Positions 36,354 through 45,177 of a stretch of DNA of 64,000 nucleotides are shown here, piece after piece. The stretch lies in assembly GCA_963519845.1 (NCBI GenBank), contig CAUQNX010000011.1, positions 75,055 through 139,054 on the forward strand. The letters are read 5' to 3'. Below the pieces are notes generated by a model. It was given only the letters and a program-made list of their open reading frames with translations, was not told the DNA's origin and ran no database searches. This stretch comes from Moellerella sp963519845 (lineage in GTDB: Bacteria; Pseudomonadota; Gammaproteobacteria; Enterobacterales; Enterobacteriaceae). A program made the position numbers and the translations under genes. Within the stretch, counting starts at the first letter, position 1, and the number at the start of each line of letters is the position of its first letter.

Positions 36354-36971
36354 TTAGAGTGCAGCGCGTAACGCATCACGGATCAAGGTCTCACAATCTG
36401 CGCCCGGTTTGGCGACTTTGCTCACCATACGGCTAGCTTCTTGTAGCTTATAACCCAGTGAAACCAATGCGGTTGCCGCTTCTGCCTCGATATCCATGGC
36501 GCTTTTGTTACTCGAACTCACCGCCGGTAAGCTAATGTCACTAGTTGGATTAAAGAGATCACCATTCAAGCCTTTAAAGCGATCTTTCATTTCAACAACC
36601 AGTCGCTCAGCGGTTTTTTTGCCAATACCGGGTAATTTCACCAGTGTGACAATCGACTCTTGTTCGATAGCGGTAACAAATTGCTGTGCTGACATACCGG
36701 AGAGAATACCCAGCGCCATTTTAGGCCCAACACCGTTAACTTTGATTAGTTCTCTAAATAGGGCTCTTTCCTGTTTATCGTTAAAGCCATACAGCAGCTG
36801 AGCATCCTCTCTAACAATAAACTGTGTGAATATAATAGCTTCTTGCCCGATATCAGGTAATTCATAGAAACAGGTCATGGGCATACAGACTTCATAACCG
36901 ACGCCCTGTGTTTCAAGTAACACAATCGGGGGCTGCTTCTCTAAAATGATGCCTCTTAAACGACCAATCAC
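36354..36971 (-). CDS. ruvA: Holliday junction-binding protein RuvA
   Basis: Tetrameric junction-binding subunit of 205 residues: OB-fold (MIGRLRGIILEKQPP), tandem HhH motifs (LIKVNGVGPKMALGILSG, LVKLPGIGKKTAERLVVEM) and, after a flexible linker with SDISLPAVSSSN, domain III that contacts RuvB. No LexA box resembling CTGTATATATATACAG was recognised in the 72 bases upstream. Confidence 0.98.
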   Translation of the reverse strand: MIGRLRGIILEKQPPIVLLETQGVGYEVCMPMTCFYELPDIGQEAIIFTQFIVREDAQLLYGFNDKQERALFRELIKVNGVGPKMALGILSGMSAQQFVTAIEQESIVTLVKLPGIGKKTAERLVVEMKDRFKGLNGDLFNPTSDISLPAVSSSNKSAMDIEAEAATALVSLGYKLQEASRMVSKVAKPGADCETLIRDALRAAL

Positions 36972-37014
36972 ACTGATATCCTCATCTGCAAAAATAAATA
37001 GACTCGTTTATATC

Positions 37015-37042
37015 ATAAAAAAGGCTGGATGCATATCCAGCC
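37015..37042 (-). terminator. Terminator between ruvC and ruvA
   Basis: GGCTGGAT / ATCCAGCC with GCAT loop, immediately after the ruvC stop and followed on the minus strand by TTTTTT. It separates ruvC from ruvAB. Confidence 0.88.
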
Positions 37043-37043
37043 A

Positions 37044-37565
37044 CTATCTTAAACGACCGCGCGTTAGCACCAATCGGGGATCCCCTACGCGCAGGAGATT
37101 CTGATTAAAATGACAATGGGTAATAGCGATGGCTAATGCGTCAGCGGCATCGGCTTGCGGGTTGGCAGATAATTTTAAAATTGATTTGACCATATGTTGA
37201 ACTTGGCTTTTTTCTGCGGCGCCAGTTCCAACAACTGTCTGTTTTACTTGACGGGCGGCATATTCAAAGACAGGAACGGCATTATTCACCGAGGCCAAAA
37301 TAGCCACGCCCCTCGCCTGACCCAGTTTTAATGCTGAGTCCGGATTTTTGGCCATAAAGACCTGCTCGATAGCAAATGAGTCTGGTTGATACTGAGTAAT
37401 AATTTCCATCACACCAGCATAAATACGCTGCAATCGCGTTGGCAGATCATCAACTTTAGTACGAATACAGCCACTGCCGAGATAAAGAAGCTGACGGCCT
37501 TGTTGGCGGATCACGCCATAACCTGTCACTCGCGAGCCAGGGTCTATTCCCAATATTATGGACAC
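37044..37565 (-). CDS. ruvC: Holliday junction resolvase RuvC
   Basis: RNase H-fold endonuclease of 173 residues that resolves junctions. Catalytic acids are in GIDPGSRVTG (Asp7), AIEQVF (Glu near 66) and DAADALAIA (paired Asp near 138-141). Downstream of yebC on the same strand and separated from ruvA by a terminator. Confidence 0.98.
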   Translation of the reverse strand: MSIILGIDPGSRVTGYGVIRQQGRQLLYLGSGCIRTKVDDLPTRLQRIYAGVMEIITQYQPDSFAIEQVFMAKNPDSALKLGQARGVAILASVNNAVPVFEYAARQVKQTVVGTGAAEKSQVQHMVKSILKLSANPQADAADALAIAITHCHFNQNLLRVGDPRLVLTRGRLR

Positions 37566-37608
37566 TTCGATTAACCTAAGAGCGATATGATGGATGGGTG
37601 ATGCGTTA

Positions 37609-37640
37609 GAGAAAGTGAACTAATGGAAGCACACTTTCTC
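37609..37640 (-). terminator. Dyad between yebC and ruvC
   Basis: GAGAAAGTG / CACTTTCTC stem with a 14-base loop in the 123-bp gap, without a good T-run. It may moderate read-through from yebC into ruvC. Confidence 0.45.
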
Positions 37641-37688
37641 TACGCGAACTATACAAACTCGCCTAACTGAGTGTTAGTCTGAGCTGGA

Positions 37689-38432
37689 TTAAAGTTGTTC
37701 TGCAACTTCATCAGAAATATCACCATTATGGTAAACTTCCTGAACATCGTCTGAATCTTCCAGCATATCGAGTAAGCGTAATAATTTAGGTGCGGTTTCC
37801 ACATCTAACTCAGCTTTTGTCGATGGGATCATTGAGACTTCGGCCGCTTCGGCTTTAAAGCCCGCTGCATCCAGTGCATCTTTCACTGCACCAAAAGCTT
37901 CTGGCGTCGTGTAAACATCAATAGCACCGTCATCATAAGTTTCAACATCATCAGCACCCGCTTCAATCGCGGCTTCCATCAATGCATCTTCATCAGCACC
38001 AGGGGCATAAGTGATCACACCACGTTTAGTAAACAGATAAGCAACTGAACCATCTGTACCTAAATTACCGCCCGTTTTTGTGAAGGCGTGACGAACATCA
38101 GAAACCGTACGGTTACGATTATCACTTAAACATTCGACCATAACGGCGGTTCCACCCGGACCATATCCTTCATAAATGATAGTTTCCATATTATCATTTT
38201 CGTCGTTACCCACACCACGCGCAATCGCACGGTTTAAGGTATCACGCGTCATATTGTTTGATAAGGCTTTATCGACGGCAGCACGCAAACGTGGATTAGA
38301 ATCGACATCTCCACCACCAAGACGTGCGGCTGTTACCAGCTCACGAATAATTTTAGTGAAGATTTTGCCGCGTTTAGAATCTTGCGCTGCTTTACGGTGT
38401 TTGGTGTTGGCCCACTTACTATGACCTGCCAT
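37689..38432 (-). CDS. yebC: YebC/PmpR-family translational/transcriptional regulator
   Basis: 247 residues beginning MAGHSKWANTKHRKAAQD, the invariant family N-terminus, with the conserved YEGYGPGGTAVMVECLSDNRNRT segment near 90-112. YebC-like proteins were annotated as DNA-binding regulators, and recent work on the family reports roles in relieving ribosome stalling at proline-rich stretches. Lies in the conserved ruvC-yebC-nudB-aspS order. Confidence 0.97.
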   Translation of the reverse strand: MAGHSKWANTKHRKAAQDSKRGKIFTKIIRELVTAARLGGGDVDSNPRLRAAVDKALSNNMTRDTLNRAIARGVGNDENDNMETIIYEGYGPGGTAVMVECLSDNRNRTVSDVRHAFTKTGGNLGTDGSVAYLFTKRGVITYAPGADEDALMEAAIEAGADDVETYDDGAIDVYTTPEAFGAVKDALDAAGFKAEAAEVSMIPSTKAELDVETAPKLLRLLDMLEDSDDVQEVYHNGDISDEVAEQL

Positions 38433-38462
38433 GAAATTTCTCCAAAAACATAAGTAAAATAA

Positions 38463-38900
38463 TTAATTAACAAATTCGATAATTGCCTGACTATTACTCC
38501 AAGATTTTGTCAGTTCAGCGGCCTGTGCTGGTTGCATCCAGCGATAAGCTAGATGCTCAGTCAGTTGTGGGGTTAGCTCTTCAGGTAACTCCAGTGTGAA
38601 CCAATGCTCCTTGCAATGCGTAATATCAGGCGCGTAGCGATGCCGAAAGTGTGGAAATATTTCAAAGATCACACTGCGATGGCGATCGCTTAAAGGTAAC
38701 TCTCTCGCAAGCACATCAATGCCGATTTCTTCTTTTATTTCGCGAGCCGCTGTTTCTGCGGGTAACTCCCCGACGTCCAAACTGCCTGTAACAGATTGCC
38801 AGAAGTCAGGATCATCTCGCCTTTGCATCATAAGCACCCGGCCAGTACTTTTGCTCGAAATCACAATCAATACAGACTCTGGGCGCTTATAGATTTTCAT
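38463..38900 (-). CDS. nudB: Dihydroneopterin triphosphate diphosphatase NudB
   Basis: Nudix hydrolase removing pyrophosphate from dihydroneopterin triphosphate in folate synthesis. 145 residues; the Nudix box is readable as GSLDVGELPAETAAREIKEE near 39-58. RRDDPDFWQSVTGS and HRYAP match the E. coli enzyme. Start ATG 38900; a TTG one codon earlier is less likely. Between aspS and yebC, 18 bases after aspS. Confidence 0.95.
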   Translation of the reverse strand: MKIYKRPESVLIVISSKSTGRVLMMQRRDDPDFWQSVTGSLDVGELPAETAAREIKEEIGIDVLARELPLSDRHRSVIFEIFPHFRHRYAPDITHCKEHWFTLELPEELTPQLTEHLAYRWMQPAQAAELTKSWSNSQAIIEFVN

Positions 38901-38921
38901 CAAGAATATAACTCAGTTATG

Positions 38922-40685
38922 TTATTTTTTGGCAATCACTTGTATTGCCAGTTCAGTCAGTGAATCAGGATTCGCATGACTTGGCGCATCCGTCATCAAA
39001 CAAGCTGCGGCTGTTGTTTTCGGGAAAGCAATAACATCACGGATATTATCGGTTCCTGTTAACAGCATCGTCAATCGGTCAAGACCGAATGCTAAACCTG
39101 CATGAGGTGGAGCACCATATTTTAATGCATCTAATAAGAAGCCAAATTTTTCACGTTGATCTTCTTCCGTAATGCCTAAAATACCAAATACCACTTGTTG
39201 CATTTCATTGCGATGAATACGAACAGAACCGCCACCCACTTCATAACCATTGATCACCATATCATAGGCGTTTGCAATGGCAGTTTCGGGTTTAGCCGCC
39301 AACTGCTCTGGGGTGAAGTCCAGTGGTGAAGTAAATGGATGGTGCATCGCCGTTAAGCCACCTTCGCCATTCTCTTCAAACATAGGGAAATCAACCACCC
39401 ATAGCGGGCACCAAGCGGTCAGATCGGTCAATGCAAGGTCACGGCCAATTTTCAGACGCAGTGCACCCATAGAGTCGGTCACTACATTGCTACGTCCAGC
39501 ACCAAACAGAATGATATCACCATCTTGTGCATCAGTACGTGACAGCAGTTGCTCAACCACTTCTGCGTTTAAGAATTTAGCTACTGGGCTTTGAATACCT
39601 TCTAAGCCATTAGCGCGCTCATTAACCTTCATCCAAGCGAGACCTTTAGCGCCATAAATTTCAACGAATTTAGCATATTCATCGATATTTTTACGGCTCA
39701 TTGAGGCACCCGTTGGCACTTTAAGCGCGACAACACGACCTTTAGGATCATTAGCTGGCTGAGCAAAAACAGCAAACTCAACATCTTTAACCAGATCGGC
39801 TATATCCACTAATTCCATTGGGTTACGTAAATCCGGCTTATCCGAACCATAACGACGCATAGCTTCTGCGAAGGTCATCACAGGGAATTGACCTAAATCG
39901 ACATTTTTAGTCTCTAACCAGAGTTCGTGGATCATGCGTTCCATGATTTCACGGACTTGAGGAGCCGTCATAAATGAGGTTTCAACATCGATTTGCGTAA
40001 ATTCAGGTTGACGATCTGCTCGTAAATCTTCATCGCGGAAACATTTAACGATTTGATAATAACGGTCAAAACCCGCCACCATCAGCAGTTGTTTAAATAG
40101 TTGAGGCGATTGCGGCAGTGCGTAGAATTTACCTTTATGCACTCGGCTCGGCACTAAGTAATCACGAGCACCTTCAGGCGTTGCTTTAGTTAGCATTGGG
40201 GTTTCAACATCCACGAAACCTTCGCTATCCATAAAGCGACGAACAAAACTGGTAATTTTGGCACGAGTTCTCAAGCGTTGAGACATCTCAGCACGACGTA
40301 AATCTAAATAACGGAATTTAAGGCGGCTCTCTTCCGTATTAACTTGATTGCTATCCAGTGGAAGTGGCTCTGCTTTATTAAAAATAACGATATTTTCAGC
40401 AAAAACTTCAATTTCACCCGTCGCCATATCTTTATTGGCTTGATTTCCCGGGCGCGCACGGACGGTTCCCGTGATTTGAATACAAAATTCATTACGCAGT
40501 TCAGAGGCTTGATTAAAGATATCTTTGCTTTCAGGATCAAAGAAAACCTGAACGATACCCTCACGATCACGTAAATCGATAAAAATCAAACCACCAAGAT
40601 CACGACGACGATTTACCCATCCGCAAAGAGTGACTTTTTGACCTTCGTGAGCCAGATTCAACTGCCCACAATAATTAGAACGCAT
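38922..40685 (-). CDS. aspS: Aspartyl-tRNA synthetase
   Basis: Class II synthetase of 587 residues (E. coli 590). N-terminal anticodon-binding OB fold (MRSNYCGQLN, GWVNRRRDLGGLIFIDLRDREG), motif 1 region, motif 2 near CFRDEDLRADRQPEFTQID, the bacterial GAD insertion in the middle, and motif 3 AGLAFGLDRLTMLL near 525. First gene of the aspS-nudB-yebC(-ruvC) cluster. Confidence 0.98.
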   Translation of the reverse strand: MRSNYCGQLNLAHEGQKVTLCGWVNRRRDLGGLIFIDLRDREGIVQVFFDPESKDIFNQASELRNEFCIQITGTVRARPGNQANKDMATGEIEVFAENIVIFNKAEPLPLDSNQVNTEESRLKFRYLDLRRAEMSQRLRTRAKITSFVRRFMDSEGFVDVETPMLTKATPEGARDYLVPSRVHKGKFYALPQSPQLFKQLLMVAGFDRYYQIVKCFRDEDLRADRQPEFTQIDVETSFMTAPQVREIMERMIHELWLETKNVDLGQFPVMTFAEAMRRYGSDKPDLRNPMELVDIADLVKDVEFAVFAQPANDPKGRVVALKVPTGASMSRKNIDEYAKFVEIYGAKGLAWMKVNERANGLEGIQSPVAKFLNAEVVEQLLSRTDAQDGDIILFGAGRSNVVTDSMGALRLKIGRDLALTDLTAWCPLWVVDFPMFEENGEGGLTAMHHPFTSPLDFTPEQLAAKPETAIANAYDMVINGYEVGGGSVRIHRNEMQQVVFGILGITEEDQREKFGFLLDALKYGAPPHAGLAFGLDRLTMLLTGTDNIRDVIAFPKTTAAACLMTDAPSHANPDSLTELAIQVIAKK

Positions 40686-41375
40686 ACAATATCCTTTTAC
40701 TCAGCTTGTTGTTCTTGCTGCAAAAATTTTGGAATATCTTGATAATATCAGGATGCTCAAAAAAAACAGCCATTATACAAGATATTAGAAACCCTATTCG
40801 AAAATAAAGCCATTAGCGATATAATTTAATGAAATCAACGCGATGACTTAAAATGACGATGATTTTATTAAAAATATAGATAGAATTATATCGGCTAATA
40901 GGTATTACATATGATTTTATGTGACTCTTCTAGCTATGTATACATTGATCTTTTCAATTATTTTCCATATGCCTTGATAATGCTCAAATAACCGCTCAAT
41001 ATGATCACAATGCCTCAGCAATATGGTTACAATATCGAAGCAAATAGGATCGCTTGAGCTTATACCTCAATTTCTGTTTTATCTGTTATTTGTACTCTTT
41101 GTATACAATCGATAGGCGAAGCGAGTTAAGGAATCTACTTGATAAAAGAGATAGATATTTCCTCACTGAATATCAAGATATTATTTTCACTTAACGCAAA
41201 AATTTGAAACATCCTACAATACTCAGAAAAACATCATAATAACCTTCTACATGTAAATTTTTGGCTGTATGATTTAAACCAAACGTTTTAATATTATTCT
41301 ATATTATTTATAGATTCAGCTAGAATTTTAGTTTTATCATTGACTTAACCATTTGGTTAATTAATGGAGTAAAAA
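40686..41375. other. 690-bp gene-free interval between aspS and yecN
   Basis: AT-rich. E. coli carries yecD and yecE in the corresponding place; neither is present here. A pair of direct repeats, CAATATGATCACAAT (40997-41011) and CAATATGGTTACAAT (41019-41033), is spaced 22 bases apart, with a third weaker copy just upstream. No credible ORF or RNA gene was recognised. Confidence 0.5.
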
Positions 41376-41774
41376 ATGGTCAGCTCTATGTACGCTATTT
41401 TGGGCGCATTGTTGTTACTTAAATTATCATTAGATGTCGTTAAGCTCAGAAGACAGTACCGTGTAGCCTATGGTGATGGCGGGTTTTATGAGTTGCAAAC
41501 GGCGATTCGAGTGCATGGGAATGCAGTCGAAAATATTCCAATTGCGCTGATCATGTTGTTGTTTATGGAAATGAATGGTGCACAAGTATGGATGGTACAT
41601 ATTTGTGGCATCATGTTTATCGCTGGTCGCATAATCCACTCCTATGGCTTAAAAAATCGGGAGCATAATTGGCGGCGCTCAGGGATGACGGCAACTTATC
41701 TCTCTATGACACTAATGGTGATAGCGAATATTTATTATTTACCCTGGATTCAAATTTTTTCTTTTTACCTCTAA
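41376..41774 (+). CDS. yecN: MAPEG-family membrane protein YecN
   Basis: 132-residue inner-membrane protein with about four hydrophobic helices. MAPEG relatives include microsomal glutathione transferases. Signature segments RVHGNAVENIPIALIMLLFMEMNG and GRIIHSYGL are evident. GGAG six bases before the ATG. Upstream of cmoAB as in E. coli. Enzymatic role unproven. Confidence 0.93.
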   Translation: MVSSMYAILGALLLLKLSLDVVKLRRQYRVAYGDGGFYELQTAIRVHGNAVENIPIALIMLLFMEMNGAQVWMVHICGIMFIAGRIIHSYGLKNREHNWRRSGMTATYLSMTLMVIANIYYLPWIQIFSFYL

Positions 41775-41954
41775 TTTTCATTGAATCACTAGGTCTTTTA
41801 TACGCGTTCCCTAGTGCTAAGGCATCTGTGTCGAGACGGCAGTTTTCTGCCGTTCTCTCATCAATATTTTTCAATCTATCAATTGATTTTCTGATCTGAC
41901 TAGAATTCTGTTAGAATCAATCATTAATCACTGTTTAATTCTATACAAGCCGTT

Positions 41955-42710
41955 ATGTCAAATCAGGAACCCCAACACAAAGATAGCCTTTTTTCTGCTC
42001 CTATTGCCAATTTAGGCGATTGGCAATTCGATGAAAAAGTCGCTGAAGTTTTCCCCGATATGATCCAGCGCTCAGTGCCGGGTTACTCTAATATCATTAC
42101 TATGATAGGTATGCTCGCAGGTCGATTTGTGACCGATAATAGCCAAGTTTATGATTTGGGCTGTTCTCTTGGTGCTGCCACCCTATCCATGCGCCGCAAT
42201 ATTCAAGCGCAAAACTGCCAAATTATTGCGGTTGATAACTCCTCTGCGATGGTCGAACGTTGCAAACGTCATCTCGATGCTTATAAAGGCAATACGCCTG
42301 TTGAGGTGATTGAAGGGGATATTCGCGATACCCAGTTACATAATGCATCTATGGTCGTATTAAATTTCACCCTTCAATTTTTACATCCTGATGACCGACA
42401 AATGTTATTAAATAAAATATACCAGGCGCTGAATCCTGGTGGTGTTTTAGTGCTCTCTGAAAAGTTTAATTTCGATGATCAACAAATGGGTGAATTGCTA
42501 TTTAATATGCATCATGATTTTAAACGCGCCAATGGCTACAGTGAATTAGAAATTAGCCAGAAACGCAGTCTGTTAGAAAATGTGATGTTAACAGACTCAG
42601 TAACCACCCATAAAACAAGACTAAAAAATGCAGGTTTTGAGCACAGTGAAGTATGGTTTCAATGCTTCAATTTCGGCTCGATTTTAGCCGTTAAAGGAGA
42701 AGCAGAGTGA
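41955..42710 (+). CDS. cmoA: Carboxy-SAM synthase CmoA
   Basis: Makes carboxy-S-adenosyl-L-methionine from SAM and prephenate for the cmo5U34 wobble modification of tRNA. 251 residues: class I methyltransferase fold with SAM motif VYDLGCSLGAATLSMRR near 63-79, IIAVDNSSAMVERC and LNFTLQFL. Overlaps cmoB in the GTGA arrangement. Confidence 0.97.
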   Translation: MSNQEPQHKDSLFSAPIANLGDWQFDEKVAEVFPDMIQRSVPGYSNIITMIGMLAGRFVTDNSQVYDLGCSLGAATLSMRRNIQAQNCQIIAVDNSSAMVERCKRHLDAYKGNTPVEVIEGDIRDTQLHNASMVVLNFTLQFLHPDDRQMLLNKIYQALNPGGVLVLSEKFNFDDQQMGELLFNMHHDFKRANGYSELEISQKRSLLENVMLTDSVTTHKTRLKNAGFEHSEVWFQCFNFGSILAVKGEAE

Positions 42711-43678
42711 TTGATTTTGGCCATTTTTATCGTCAGATTGCCACCGGCCGTTTAAGTCATTGGTTAGATGTATTACCCAGCCAGCTTTCAGAGTGGAAGA
42801 AAAATCAATTACATGGCAGTTTTAAATCTTGGGAAAAGATCCTCGAAAATTTACCTGTTATGACGCCCACTGAATGCGATCTTAAAAATAGTGTGACTGC
42901 TACCCGCGAGCCACCCTTGACGGCAGGTGAGCACCGTTGTCTCTACAATATTTTGCGTAAATTTATGCCGTGGCGCAAAGGTCCCTACTCCCTTTATGGT
43001 ATCGACATAGAGACAGAGTGGCGCTCTGATTGGAAATGGGATCGCCTACTGCCTCATATCTCCCCTTTGGAGCACCGTTATGTGCTCGATGTGGGTTGCG
43101 GCAGCGGCTACCATATGTGGCGCATGCTAGGTGCCGGTGCTGAATTTGTGGTCGGCATAGATCCGACTCAACTTTTTCTCTGCCAGTTTGAGGCGGTTCG
43201 CACCCTGTTAGGCAATGATCAACGCGCTCATTTGCTGCCAGTGGGGATTGAGCAACTGCCGGCACTAAACGCTTTTGATACCGTATTTTCTATGGGAGTG
43301 CTCTACCACCGCCGCTCGCCACTGGATCACCTGTTACAATTGAAAAATCAATTAGTTTCTGAAGGTGAATTGGTATTAGAGAGTTTAGTGATTGAAGGTG
43401 ATGAATTTCAGTGTTTGGTGCCCGGTGAACGCTATGCACAGATGCGCAATACCTACTTTATCCCTTCAGCAAAATGCTTAAAAGTCTGGTTGGAGAAGTG
43501 TGGATTTGTTGATGTCCGCATTGTTGATCAGGCTCCCACCACGCTGGAAGAGCAGCATAGTACTGATTGGATGAGAACCGAATCATTAATTGATTTTCTT
43601 GACCCCAATGATCACAGCAAAACAGTCGAAGGTTATCCCGCCCCACTTCGTGCAATTTTGGTGGCGAAAAAACCTTAA
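42707..43678 (+). CDS. cmoB: tRNA U34 carboxymethyltransferase CmoB
   Basis: Transfers carboxymethyl from carboxy-SAM to 5-hydroxyuridine 34 of tRNA. 323 residues with the SAM motif LDVGCGSGYHMWRM near 127-140 and FSMGVLYHRRSPLDHL. GTG start at 42707, shared with the cmoA stop (GTGA), with AGGAG upstream; translationally coupled. Confidence 0.97.
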   Translation: MIDFGHFYRQIATGRLSHWLDVLPSQLSEWKKNQLHGSFKSWEKILENLPVMTPTECDLKNSVTATREPPLTAGEHRCLYNILRKFMPWRKGPYSLYGIDIETEWRSDWKWDRLLPHISPLEHRYVLDVGCGSGYHMWRMLGAGAEFVVGIDPTQLFLCQFEAVRTLLGNDQRAHLLPVGIEQLPALNAFDTVFSMGVLYHRRSPLDHLLQLKNQLVSEGELVLESLVIEGDEFQCLVPGERYAQMRNTYFIPSAKCLKVWLEKCGFVDVRIVDQAPTTLEEQHSTDWMRTESLIDFLDPNDHSKTVEGYPAPLRAILVAKKP

Positions 43679-43712
43679 TTATCGATAGCTGATTTGAGCT
43701 AAAAGTAGCGAC

Positions 43713-43745
43713 AAAAAAAGGAGTGCATTGCGCACTCCTTTTTAA
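43713..43745. terminator. Bidirectional terminator cmoB/dalT
   Basis: AAAAAGGAGTGC / GCACTCCTTTTT stem with ATTGC loop; A-run and T-run flank it. It lies between the convergent cmoB and dalT. Confidence 0.9.
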
Positions 43746-43784
43746 TTAATAACCAAATCTGTATTTTAGCGTAGGGTTTCCCTA

Positions 43785-45080
43785 TTATCCCTGCTCTACC
43801 TGTTCTTTTATTAATGAAGATGGCGATTTGATTTTACGGTTATTTTCAAAGCCCGGTTGAGGCACTTTAATAAAGAAAGTTAATATTCCCGCAAAGATAT
43901 ATAGACCTGTGTAAGCCCATACCACTCCCACAATATCAAAGAAAGGTAGCACTAAACTGGCAATAGCAGGTGCAGCAAAGTTACTCAAGCCAGCAGATAG
44001 ATTATATATAGAGACCGCCGCTCCCTTGTGATGGGGTTCAATGCTAGGAAACACGGCCGTCATAGGTACAAATGCCGCAACAAAAATACCTAATAAAATG
44101 GCAGGGATCAGCGCAATAGCAAAGTTGTGTCCGAAATGAAGCGGTAAGTAGTAAAACAATAAACTGGATATGGCCATACCAAGACAACCAAACCATCTAA
44201 CTTGACGAACCCAGCCAATATGCTCACCCACGATTCCCCAAAATATATTGGTGAAGATGGTGACAAAAAAGAATACCGCCCAGATTTGTAGCCACTCAGA
44301 AATAGTAAAGCCAAGTCGCTCTACAAATAATAGCGGCATAATAATCGCAAAACCAAATAAAGAAATGGTATTAATAATACGGATCAGGCTTGCCATCAAA
44401 ATATTTTTGTTGGTGAATAAAATAGTTACCGCTTTTGAAAGCTCCGCCATTTTATCTTTCGTTGATAAATTTACTTTAGAGCGATCTACAGGAACATTCC
44501 TTAAACTAAAATAAGCAATGATCCCGCCTAATATAACCCAACCAATTGCCATCCATAATGTGCCCGTTTGCCCCATAAATGGAATCGAGAAACTGGGTAA
44601 ATAACTACCAATAACCCCAATACCCACGGAATACATTGCCCAGAACCAGCCCGTAGCAGCGGCCAAATGAGCACGAGGGATCACTTGTACCAACATCATC
44701 ATAAAAGAGTAGATAAATAATGGGTAGGCTAATCCACGAATACCATAGAATAACAGCATCATTGGGTAGCTTTTCATGCCTAGACCTAAGGCCATAAACA
44801 AGATATGCATAACGACCCATAGAACAATACCAATCATCATGGCTTTAAGTGGCGTAATGATCTCAGCCACAACCCCAGAGGCCCAAGCCGCTATCGCTGC
44901 CATCAAACCATAAACAGTAAATACCATTGCCGACTGAGTTGGCGTAAAGCCAAGATCAGTAATATGTTTTGATAAAAAGGCCATTTCGAAACCATCGCCA
45001 CTCATAAAGATGGCGATAGCAATAAATCCCCAGAACAAATGCTTAGGTAACCCAAGCCAGTACTGCTTCTGTTGTTTCAT
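43785..45080 (-). CDS. dalT: Pentitol (D-arabinitol/ribitol) MFS transporter
   Basis: 431-residue inner-membrane permease with about 12 helices, of the DalT/RbtT polyol:proton symporter group. Starts QQKQYWLGLPKHLFWGFIAIAIFMSGDGFE, a family-typical N-terminus, with the helix 4-5 segment GIRGLAYPLFIYSFMMMLV. Last gene of dalD-dalK-dalT, 97 bases after dalK. An inverted repeat in that gap (AATGGTG / CACCATT, about 45138-45172) could lower its expression. As no second pentitol transporter is seen beside rbtDK, it may import ribitol too (inference). Confidence 0.88.
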   Translation of the reverse strand: MKQQKQYWLGLPKHLFWGFIAIAIFMSGDGFEMAFLSKHITDLGFTPTQSAMVFTVYGLMAAIAAWASGVVAEIITPLKAMMIGIVLWVVMHILFMALGLGMKSYPMMLLFYGIRGLAYPLFIYSFMMMLVQVIPRAHLAAATGWFWAMYSVGIGVIGSYLPSFSIPFMGQTGTLWMAIGWVILGGIIAYFSLRNVPVDRSKVNLSTKDKMAELSKAVTILFTNKNILMASLIRIINTISLFGFAIIMPLLFVERLGFTISEWLQIWAVFFFVTIFTNIFWGIVGEHIGWVRQVRWFGCLGMAISSLLFYYLPLHFGHNFAIALIPAILLGIFVAAFVPMTAVFPSIEPHHKGAAVSIYNLSAGLSNFAAPAIASLVLPFFDIVGVVWAYTGLYIFAGILTFFIKVPQPGFENNRKIKSPSSLIKEQVEQG

Positions 45081-45177
45081 AGCAGCTTCCTCGTTTTTTC
45101 AATTATCGTTTTATTTATTAGCGAAACTTTAAATATAATGGTGACCAGTAGAGTAAAATTCGCCACCATTATCGCCG

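Noticed and set aside
36972..37043. Possible LexA box upstream of ruvA
   Set aside because: ruvA is SOS-controlled in E. coli, but no CTG-N10-CAG site with the expected core was found here by eye.
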